Below, piece after piece: positions 30,142-36,532 of a stretch of 39,579 nucleotides of DNA. How positions within the stretch are numbered: position 1 is the stretch's first letter; each line of letters begins with the position of its first letter. The stretch lies in IMG/VR virus record IMGVR_UViG_3300005471_000032, positions 1 to 39,579 of that record; one strand, written 5' to 3'. The notes under the pieces are model-generated. The model had not been told where the DNA came from. It did no database searches and worked only from the letters and a program-made list of their open reading frames with translations. This DNA is from a virus. Both the position numbers and the translations under genes were made by a program.

Positions 30142-30392
30142 GCAACAAAGAAATTATCGTTAAGCTTTCTGAATACCTCATGAAGCAGGATCAATACACA
30201 GTATGCAGAACACTTGCAAACCTAATGATCGATTACAATCGCTTGGATAGTCCTGAACAAATGGACGAAGATGAGGCTAAAAGATTAGCTCTCAGAATTT
30301 CTCTTAATGCTGAACAAATTAGAAAATTTGCCAGAGGTGAAGGGGAAGGAATTCCTTTTACCAATATAAACATGGAAAATATGAAATTTTAG
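30132..30392 (+). CDS. Hypothetical protein, 86 aa
   Basis: MSISNKEIIVKLSEYLMKQD, predicted all helical, with an acidic middle (EQMDEDEAKRLALRIS). It overlaps the previous gene by ten bases. No family recognised. Confidence 0.55.
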   Translation: MSISNKEIIVKLSEYLMKQDQYTVCRTLANLMIDYNRLDSPEQMDEDEAKRLALRISLNAEQIRKFARGEGEGIPFTNINMENMKF

Positions 30393-30647
30393 ATGGAAAC
30401 TAACCTAGATAACATATTCGATCGAATTCAAGACGACGATGAATATCAAATGCAAGCCGTAATTCATCGCATTCTAAGTGGACCTGAGACAGATCCAGAA
30501 ATAATTTTGGTGGCTTGCCTTGCTGCCATACAATCAATCGTTATGGAAATGGAAAATCCTAAAGAAGAAATTGAATCATTATGCCATGATCTTCTATCAG
30601 GGACCTTGAAAAGAATCAAACAAGAGAACGAACGAAATGACATTTGA
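30393..30647 (+). CDS. Hypothetical acidic protein, 84 aa
   Basis: METNLDNIFDRIQDDDEYQM, acidic and helical, with a hydrophobic helix ILVACLAAIQSIVMEM in the middle. The ATG follows the previous stop with no gap. Unknown. Confidence 0.55.
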   Translation: METNLDNIFDRIQDDDEYQMQAVIHRILSGPETDPEIILVACLAAIQSIVMEMENPKEEIESLCHDLLSGTLKRIKQENERNDI

Positions 30648-30930
30648 TGCAAAATATGACCTCATAACTTTCGTTCCATACAATATGAATCTAAAAAAAT
30701 TAGATCATAAAAGGGAGAAATACTTAGACAACTACTTCAATCTGACAACTCACTTAAAGCTTAATTGCTGGTCCTTTCAGGAAAGAAACCTAACGATAGT
30801 GGATGATAAAAGAATGGGCCATGAATTATGGAATGGTAGAGGCTGCGCTGTAAGAGTTTCATATCCTTATGTTACTTCTAAAGAATTTGAATGGGTAAGG
30901 CATATTATAAAACAGGATTTGAAAGCATGA
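30637..30930 (+). CDS. Hypothetical protein, 97 aa
   Basis: Alpha/beta protein (YDLITFVPYNMNLKKLDHKR ... ELWNGRGCAVRVSYPYVTSK). It overlaps its neighbours by 11 and 4 bases. No family recognised. Confidence 0.55.
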   Translation: MTFDAKYDLITFVPYNMNLKKLDHKREKYLDNYFNLTTHLKLNCWSFQERNLTIVDDKRMGHELWNGRGCAVRVSYPYVTSKEFEWVRHIIKQDLKA

Positions 30931-31094
30931 AATTGGAAGATGCAATGCATTATCTTAGATTAGGAGATAGAATATACAGGAAAAGCGATCCTGATAAGGG
31001 ATCATTATGCGGTACTCCTGAAAAGGTTTTTGGTTCTTTTTATCTAACTCTTTTTGATGTATTGGCCGAAGATTGGGAGAAAAAAGAAAAATGA
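30927..31094 (+). CDS. Short DUF2829/Tad2-like protein, 55 aa
   Basis: MKLEDAMHYLRLGDRIYRKS at the start and YLTLFDVLAEDWEKKEK at the end reproduce both borders of the DUF2829 family (F-x-x-A-x-x-x-L-x-x-G-x-x-x-x-R and ... D-x-L-A-x-D-W-E), with a short centre. The family includes Thoeris anti-defence protein Tad2, which sequesters the signalling nucleotide. The start at 30927 overlaps the previous stop (ATGA). Whether this minimal form binds a ligand is unknown. Confidence 0.5.
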   Translation: MKLEDAMHYLRLGDRIYRKSDPDKGSLCGTPEKVFGSFYLTLFDVLAEDWEKKEK

Positions 31095-31438
31095 GTCACA
31101 TAACTACCACCTCTATGCTTCCTCCTCCTATTCTTCAATATTTCAATAACCTTCTTTTGTCTCGGCCTATGCCAAAATTTTATGATGATTCGGAAACTCT
31201 TTGGAAAATTTACCAGTATATCAAGTCAAAACTCTTCAAAAAAGCAAAGAATTGTCCTAGAAGAATGGAAAAGCTATTGATTTTAGAACAACAATTTTTA
31301 GAGGAATATGGGATCGCGAAAGCCAAAGAAGAAGACATTAAAGCAAAGACAGGAAAACCAGCTAAAGGACCCTTTTATTACATTGGGTGCATTACTCGAA
31401 AAAACGAAAAAATATTCTCACGAATTAGATTTAAGTAA
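31091..31438 (+). CDS. Small protein with capsid-like N-terminal arm, 115 aa
   Basis: The first 30 residues (ITTTSMLPPPILQYFNNLLL then SRPMPKF) match the N-terminus of the major capsid protein at 2033 (TTTSILPPAVQQQLSMKLL then ARPMPDL). After that the two proteins share nothing visible: the rest is a short basic domain (YIKSKLFKKAKNCPRRMEKL ... KTGKPAKGPFYYIG). The DNA of the two N-termini is strongly diverged. The ATG overlaps the previous stop (ATGA). It could interfere with, or be incorporated into, capsids. Function unknown. Confidence 0.65.
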   Translation: MSHITTTSMLPPPILQYFNNLLLSRPMPKFYDDSETLWKIYQYIKSKLFKKAKNCPRRMEKLLILEQQFLEEYGIAKAKEEDIKAKTGKPAKGPFYYIGCITRKNEKIFSRIRFK

Positions 31439-31486
31439 TGATCCTTTTAGGTTTCCAAATTCTGGTTCTACTATGAGGTTTAGAAA

Positions 31487-31687
31487 ATGAGCGATAAATA
31501 CTGCGGACTTTACGTCACTTTTGAAAAAGAGATAAGCGGTGAATATCTTGAAATAGTCAAGAAACTCATTAGTTCCATAAAGGGAGTGGTCAGTGTTCAG
31601 GAAAAAGTATCTGATGTGGATCATTGGATAGCAAGAGAGCAGACTAAACATGAATTGAGAATGAAGCTTTTTGAGGCTCTGAAATGA
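31487..31687 (+). CDS. Conserved small phage protein, 66 aa
   Basis: YCGLYVTFEKEISGEYLEIV, then SSIKGVVSVQEKVSDVDHWI and ending in an amphipathic helix. The GLYVTF ... I-K-G-V-x-S-V pattern matches a small protein I recall from other tailed phages; its role is unknown to me. It ends by ATGA overlap with the next gene. Confidence 0.6.
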   Translation: MSDKYCGLYVTFEKEISGEYLEIVKKLISSIKGVVSVQEKVSDVDHWIAREQTKHELRMKLFEALK

Positions 31688-32001
31688 AACAAAAAAACCC
31701 TGATAAATATCTAGAAAGATTGGGAAAAACACTTCTAAAACCTATTGAACCTTTCCAAGGATCTCCTAGATTACAAAACGTTTATGGAAGTGCTCCAGTT
31801 GAAACCTATGATAAATTAATTTTCCTAGATAAAGATAAGGAAAAAGAATGGGAAGAAATGGATGAAGCGACGAAAACAAGCTGTCTAAATCATTTGAAAG
31901 AAACATGTTCTCAAATGGAAAATAAACTAGCTATTGAGCTTCTTTGCCATGTAATAAATGATCTTTCAAAAAGATTAAAAAAACTGGAAAAAGACAAATA
32001 A
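31684..32001 (+). CDS. Hypothetical charged protein, 105 aa
   Basis: MKQKNPDKYLERLGKTLLKP, then an acidic/basic helical half (DKEKEWEEMDEATKTSCLNH ... NDLSKRLKKLEKDK). Last gene of the rightward early/middle region; converges with the U-box gene. Unknown. Confidence 0.55.
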   Translation: MKQKNPDKYLERLGKTLLKPIEPFQGSPRLQNVYGSAPVETYDKLIFLDKDKEKEWEEMDEATKTSCLNHLKETCSQMENKLAIELLCHVINDLSKRLKKLEKDK

Positions 32002-32029
32002 AGGGGTTTCCCCCTCTATTTTATTTTCC
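32002..32029 (+). terminator. Weak terminator between convergent genes
   Basis: AGGGG (32002-32006) and CCCCT (32011-32015) with loop TTTC, followed by CTATTTTATTTT, which is the end of the U-box gene on the other strand. The stem is only five bp, so moderate at best. Confidence 0.45.
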
Positions 32030-33032
32030 AATCCCATTGAGCGACCGTTCTAGCTATGATTATATCTCTTTGGTCATTTGTTATTTTTCCACTTTCTACG
32101 TCTGGTTTTAACTCTGCCCACACTTGGTATTCAACCTGTGTCATTAGACTATGCATAATATCTTTTGTATTCTTCTTAACAGCGACTAAGCCATGAGTAC
32201 TGACGTCATCTTTGCCTAGACGAATTACTTCTTGATAAACTTCTTCAGCCTTTTCAATGATATCCTTGCAATACTGAGTATTTATGATTAAATCATTCTT
32301 GCAGAAGGTTCCATTTCTGTAAGGAGACTGAATGTGATCATCATCATCGGCTCCTAAAGATGTTATGTATGCTTCAATAGTATCTTTATCATATGTTTGT
32401 CCATCAGGAGCGAGCATAGGGATAGCACAAATATCTTGTGAGATTGGGCAAATAAAGTCTTCAAATTCTTCGCGTCCATTTATGAAGTTTTTGAATATAG
32501 GATACACTTTGCTGATGATGGCGTCAGCTCTCCATTGGGCAAAATGATCAGAGATGGATATTTGAACTCTAATCTTTTTGTTTATGCGATTTTTAAGCAA
32601 TATTCCACCTAAAGCCATCCCTCCAAGAACTCCAAATGTAGTACCAGGCGCACCACCCACAGGACCAGCAATCCAGCCTATTGATCCAATTCCACCACAT
32701 ACAACCGTACAAATTGTCATGATCTTAGCATTCTTTAGCTTGTCATGCTTAAGAACTTCAATCGTAGTAGTTTTTTTGACTAGTTTTGCTTGTTTAGGAT
32801 GATCATTTCTATAGATCCTTACTCTTTGTCTATTGGCATAGCCGCAATACAGCCTAGCCGTTCTTTCTGCATCACCATCTAGTTTAATTGAATCAAAAGG
32901 AATATCTGTTTTTGGGATGATAACTTTATAAAACTCAGGGAGGATATCATTATTTTTCTGCTTAGGGATTTGCGTTCCCGAGGAAGAAGAATGAGAGTAT
33001 GATGATCCTGATACTGATCTTGAAGCTGACAT
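32016..33032 (-). CDS. Membrane-anchored U-box protein, putative E3 ubiquitin ligase effector, 338 aa
   Basis: Three parts. Residues 1-100: Ser-rich start, then a basic soluble domain. About 102-148: two hydrophobic, Gly-rich segments (ICTVVCGGIGSIGWIAGPVG, FGVLGGMALGGILL) able to form a membrane hairpin. About 188-262: a U-box with FEDFICPISQDICAIPMLAP, DGQTYDKDTIEAYI and the terminal LIINTQYCKDII, equivalent to the canonical CPI...P...G.TY....I and LI-N..L...I positions. U-boxes recruit E2 enzymes and transfer ubiquitin, which needs a eukaryotic cytosol. The C-terminus (263-338) is helical. Start ATG 33032 with AGGT upstream, two bases after the partner gene. Probably a moron aiding the bacterial host inside its eukaryotic host; inferred. 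Confidence 0.85.
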   Translation of the reverse strand: MSASRSVSGSSYSHSSSSGTQIPKQKNNDILPEFYKVIIPKTDIPFDSIKLDGDAERTARLYCGYANRQRVRIYRNDHPKQAKLVKKTTTIEVLKHDKLKNAKIMTICTVVCGGIGSIGWIAGPVGGAPGTTFGVLGGMALGGILLKNRINKKIRVQISISDHFAQWRADAIISKVYPIFKNFINGREEFEDFICPISQDICAIPMLAPDGQTYDKDTIEAYITSLGADDDDHIQSPYRNGTFCKNDLIINTQYCKDIIEKAEEVYQEVIRLGKDDVSTHGLVAVKKNTKDIMHSLMTQVEYQVWAELKPDVESGKITNDQRDIIIARTVAQWDWKIK

Positions 33033-33034
33033 AA

Positions 33035-33556
33035 TTACCTATTTTGTGTTGATTTCCATCTTGTGAATTCTATTCTTAATTCGACATCTTTTCTAAGTTG
33101 ATCGGGGTCTATTCCGTATTTTCTTAGGTGCTCGAAGTCAAACATTTGATTGCTTGTAGGTCTTTTAAATCCAGGAGGATTTTTATAATTTGGGTCCAAT
33201 CCAGGAAAGTAAGGACTGTCATAAGGACATGTTCTTCCGTGTTTTTCATCTTCAGACTTCATATAGGTTGCAGTCATTCTAAATGGGATGATTAGAATTC
33301 CTAGTCCTACAGCATTTATGAAGTACTTTAGAAGAGAAAAGTTTGAGAAACTTTCATCAAATTCTTGATGCTTGTCTGATTCCCATTTCATTCTATCTTG
33401 GATTGCCTCGATAAATTTTGCTGTATTGTCTGGGAAGGATACTAATGGTATTAAGTGTGTAATCTCAGCAAAAGTTTTCTTTGGCTTGTTCTTTGCATCT
33501 AAATCATATGCAAAAGCCTCAGTAAACAAGTGCCTTCTTAGGCTTATGTCTGACAT
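33035..33556 (-). CDS. Membrane protein upstream of the U-box gene, 173 aa
   Basis: A helical N-terminal half, then one hydrophobic segment (LLKYFINAVGLGILIIPFRM, about 75-94), then a Pro/Tyr-rich soluble part (PYDSPYFPGLDPNYKNPPGF) and a charged end. It is separated from the U-box gene by two bases, so the pair is translated together and may act together. No family recognised. No signal peptide at the N-terminus. Confidence 0.65.
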   Translation of the reverse strand: MSDISLRRHLFTEAFAYDLDAKNKPKKTFAEITHLIPLVSFPDNTAKFIEAIQDRMKWESDKHQEFDESFSNFSLLKYFINAVGLGILIIPFRMTATYMKSEDEKHGRTCPYDSPYFPGLDPNYKNPPGFKRPTSNQMFDFEHLRKYGIDPDQLRKDVELRIEFTRWKSTQNR

Positions 33557-33570
33557 GATAATCTCATATT

Positions 33571-34251
33571 TTATAGTTCTACTCTGATAGGTTTGTTAAT
33601 GGGCTCATAAATCTCATTCATGATACTGCAATTTACATAATGGTAGCTGAAAATTCCTGTCTGACCTTTGACTTCTCCATATCCTTCATGAACATGTCCG
33701 CACACATGTAGTTGTAGAGCAAAGTCCCAATCTATATGCTTTTGAAGAGATTTGCTTCCTACATGCTCGTAGTTGTCTTTTTTGGGGTCCCAATATCCTT
33801 GGGAATTATAGCGTTTTACTTTGTCTAGATTTCCATAAACAGGGGAATGAGTGATTAAAATAGCAGTGTCTTTAGGTATTAAGGAAAACTTAATAGCTAG
33901 TTCTTCCTCTGTATCAACTGTGAAAGCTTTACAATGAGGATTCATATTAGGGAATGTTTTAGTCCAAGGAGATCCCCAGATCTTCAGCCCCTCGAATTCG
34001 GTTCCTGAGTCACAGAGATATTCTATTCCACAGTTAGGATTGAGTTTTGTCCAACATTTTTCAATTTCATTATCATGATTCCCTGCGACCAATATTTTCT
34101 TGGTGTAATTTTGTTCCGTTAACCACATAAGAAAAACTAAATATTCATGTGGTTGATCTTTAGCCGTCAAATCCCCAGCCACAATAAGAAGATCTCCTCC
34201 TTGTAGCTTGGGAAAGTCTCCATGCAAATCCGATATGCAGTCAATAATCAC
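33571..34251 (-). CDS. Calcineurin-like metallophosphoesterase, MPPED/UPF0046-like, 226 aa (GTG start)
   Basis: All five metal-site motifs are visible: CISDLHGD (D-x-H), IVAGDLT (G-D), LVAGNHDNE (G-N-H-D), LITHSPVYG (H) and VCGHVHEG (G-H-x-H). The compact form with LKIWGSPWTK and THSP resembles the MPPED/UPF0046 group, which hydrolyses phosphodiesters. It starts with GTG at 34251 (AAGGAA nine bases upstream). First gene of the leftward cassette that ends with the U-box protein. The substrate is unknown; cyclic nucleotides or RNA ends are possible, the latter interesting beside a phage RtcB. Confidence 0.85.
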   Translation of the reverse strand: MIIDCISDLHGDFPKLQGGDLLIVAGDLTAKDQPHEYLVFLMWLTEQNYTKKILVAGNHDNEIEKCWTKLNPNCGIEYLCDSGTEFEGLKIWGSPWTKTFPNMNPHCKAFTVDTEEELAIKFSLIPKDTAILITHSPVYGNLDKVKRYNSQGYWDPKKDNYEHVGSKSLQKHIDWDFALQLHVCGHVHEGYGEVKGQTGIFSYHYVNCSIMNEIYEPINKPIRVEL

Positions 34252-34301
34252 TCGTAAGTTCCTTGAGAAAAAGATTGACTATATCAGGTGAACCGATTTC
34301 C

Positions 34302-34347
34302 TTTTAATTTTTTTTGCGCTACGGTAACGTACGAGCACAAATTAAAA
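34302..34347. promoter_or_regulatory. Extended dyad between effector cassette and terminase operon
   Basis: TTTTAATTT (34302-34310) and AAATTAAAA (34339-34347) are perfect 9-bp arms around a core with a second, smaller dyad (TACG-GTAA-CGTA). It lies in the 108-base gap between divergent genes, so it could control the terminase operon, the leftward cassette, or both. The right arm runs into the terS ribosome site AAGGG. Confidence 0.5.
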
Positions 34348-34359
34348 AAAGGGTTATTA

Positions 34360-34839
34360 ATGGCTCCTCCTAAAGGAAATAAGTTTGCGGTAGGTAATGG
34401 GGGTGGAAGACCAGCAATAGATTTAAAAGCTCTGGCACAAGAATTGATCGATTGGTCCTATCAACCAGATGCTTTAAATCTAATTGGATTTAGTTCACCC
34501 AAGCGAATGAGTGTTACAAAACTACCCGATTATGCAAAGAAAGATGATGAGTTTAGAGAGGCTTTACAACTAGCGAAAGAAAACATACATCAAAATCGAT
34601 TTAAAGCTGCTTGCGCCGAGGTAATTCCTGAAGTATTTTATACACGCAGCGAAGGAATGTATGATCCTCTGTATAAGGCACATATAAGAGAAGAGAAGAA
34701 GTTTGAATCAGATCTTCGTAAGTCTGAAGAAGGCACAAAAGAAACAACAATCAACTTAATGGTTCCCGATGGTCTTGCAGCTGGACTTAACCTTTCAACC
34801 ACGAAAGTATCAACAAAAGATAATTCATGCCCTAAATAG
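34360..34839 (+). CDS. terS: Terminase small subunit, 159 aa
   Basis: N-terminus GNKFAVGNGGGRP is the classic small-terminase opening, followed by helices (IDLKALAQELIDWSYQPDAL) that would bind pac or cos DNA, and an oligomerisation part. Start ATG 34360 with AAGGG six bases upstream; an upstream frame start at 34288 has no support. It overlaps terL by 71 bases, an unusually long overlap. Acts in recognition of concatemeric DNA with the large subunit. Confidence 0.8.
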   Translation: MAPPKGNKFAVGNGGGRPAIDLKALAQELIDWSYQPDALNLIGFSSPKRMSVTKLPDYAKKDDEFREALQLAKENIHQNRFKAACAEVIPEVFYTRSEGMYDPLYKAHIREEKKFESDLRKSEEGTKETTINLMVPDGLAAGLNLSTTKVSTKDNSCPK

Positions 34840-36130
34840 CGGAATAAAACGCGCTGTATGGGTAGTTCATCGAAGGGGAGGCAAAGACGTAACCGCATTT
34901 AATTGGTGCGTTATGCAACTCCTTCTTAATCCTGGTTGGACGGCATTTCATATTTTACCTACTTACTCCCAGGCTAAAAAGGTCATATGGGACAGCTCAA
35001 CCAATGACGGTAAGAGAATACTCGATTACATACCAAAAGAGATTATAGAGGCTAAAAACGGCCAAGAAATGAAGATTAGATTCACAAATGGATCTATGTA
35101 TCAGCTCATTGGCTCGGATAACATTGATAGCCTTGTTGGTTCTAATCCTAAGATCATCATCTTCTCGGAATATGCTATTCAATCTCCAGCCGCTTGGGCA
35201 TATCTCAATCCTATCTTAGAGGTCAATAAAGGCTATGCCATATTCATCTCTACCCCTAGGGGTAAGAATCATTTCTACGATCTAGTAACCAAAGCTAAAA
35301 CAAATCCCAAATGGTTCTGTGAGGTTCTTTCTGTTAAAGATACAGGAGTTTTATCCGAAGAAGATTTGAAGAGCATTCAAGAAGACAATGGTTTCTCTGA
35401 TGAGCATATGCAGCAAGAATACTATTGCTCATTCAACCGAGGTATCGAGGGCTCTTACTATGGAAGAATCATAGAGAAATCAAGGGAAGAAGAGCGTATC
35501 TGCAATGTTCCATATAATCCGCGTAGCCCAGTGCATACAGCTTTCGACTTGGGCTATGGGGATTCTACCTCTATTACTTTCTGGCAGGAAGTGGGCGGGG
35601 AACTGAGGATAATAGACTTTTATGAAAACCACGGTGAGAATTTGGCTCATTATGTCAAAAAACTCCAAGAAAAACCTTACGTATATGGCACTCATTACTT
35701 CCCCCATGATGGTGGTTCGGGTTCATTACAAACAGGCAGAACTATGCAAGATATTGCGTGGGAACTTGGTCTTAAGACCACAGTCCTAGAGCGAGAAAAG
35801 GATGTGCAGGTAGGAATCGAAGCGGTTCGAACCATGTTAAGCATGTGTTATATCGACCAAACTAAGTGCGCCTACCTCATTAAGTGTCTAGAAAATTACC
35901 ATAAGAAATACAATGAAAAGACGCAAAGCTATAGTGAGACTCCCTATCACGATTGGACATCTCACGCGGCTGACTCTGTAAGGATGATGGCTAATGCAAG
36001 GATACAATTCGGTCGAGGACCTGGCTCAATGACTCCTGATAAGCTCAATCAACTTAAATCAAATGCAGGGTTCGGACCTAAAACCGCACCCATGAATCAA
36101 AGGCCAATGAACCCTTTCATAGGAATGTAA
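34769..36130 (+). CDS. terL: Terminase large subunit, 453 aa
   Basis: N-terminal ATPase: adenine motif FQPRKYQQ, Walker A-like VVHRRGGKD (about 33-40), Walker B IIIFSEYA (E134, with Ser in place of the usual Asp) and coupling motif ISTPRG (159-164). C-terminal RNase H-like nuclease: AFDLGYGDSTSI (D259), HYFPHDGG and DWTSHAADSVRMM. Length matches P22-type large subunits. The protein docks on the portal and drives packaging. Translation is probably coupled to terS because its ATG lies within that gene. Its stop overlaps the next start (TAATG). Confidence 0.93.
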   Translation: MVLQLDLTFQPRKYQQKIIHALNSGIKRAVWVVHRRGGKDVTAFNWCVMQLLLNPGWTAFHILPTYSQAKKVIWDSSTNDGKRILDYIPKEIIEAKNGQEMKIRFTNGSMYQLIGSDNIDSLVGSNPKIIIFSEYAIQSPAAWAYLNPILEVNKGYAIFISTPRGKNHFYDLVTKAKTNPKWFCEVLSVKDTGVLSEEDLKSIQEDNGFSDEHMQQEYYCSFNRGIEGSYYGRIIEKSREEERICNVPYNPRSPVHTAFDLGYGDSTSITFWQEVGGELRIIDFYENHGENLAHYVKKLQEKPYVYGTHYFPHDGGSGSLQTGRTMQDIAWELGLKTTVLEREKDVQVGIEAVRTMLSMCYIDQTKCAYLIKCLENYHKKYNEKTQSYSETPYHDWTSHAADSVRMMANARIQFGRGPGSMTPDKLNQLKSNAGFGPKTAPMNQRPMNPFIGM

Positions 36131-36498
36131 TGGATTTTTTCTCTAGGTGTCGCACAACAGAAGAAGCTAAATCAGTATTTAGAATGCTTTCAAAACATTT
36201 CCATCCTGACAGAGGAGGAGATGCGAATTTGATGGTAGAATTGCAAAAACAATATAACGGATGGAATCCTAGCAATTTTAATTGGCAATCGCAGTTTCCA
36301 GATAATAGAGGATTTAGCACTCAGACAGAGAATTTGCTAAAGAATATGGAGACCAATATTAAAATTTTAGAAAATGCAGTCATTACAAAAGAAAGAGACA
36401 TTCAATTACTTCGATTAGAGCTTGAAAACTTCCATGAAATGAGCTTTATTCAAAAAATACTTTGGTTATTTTTAGGCGACATATACTCAAAATCTTAA
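36130..36498 (+). CDS. J-domain protein between terL and portal, 122 aa
   Basis: Residues about 10-45 give a short J-domain: SVFRMLSKHFHPDRGGDANL with the HPD triad at 25-27, then MVELQKQYNGW. J-domains stimulate DnaK ATPase. The following linker leads to a coiled coil (ETNIKILENAVITKERDIQL) and a hydrophobic C-terminal helix (FIQKILWLFLGDIY). Overlaps the terL stop by one base. It may recruit host DnaK to portal, capsid or terminase assembly; this is inference. Helix I of the J-domain is short or missing compared with DnaJ. Confidence 0.75.
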   Translation: MDFFSRCRTTEEAKSVFRMLSKHFHPDRGGDANLMVELQKQYNGWNPSNFNWQSQFPDNRGFSTQTENLLKNMETNIKILENAVITKERDIQLLRLELENFHEMSFIQKILWLFLGDIYSKS

Positions 36499-36532
36499 AA
36501 ACTATATAAGAGAGTTTTTAAAGAGGTGATCC

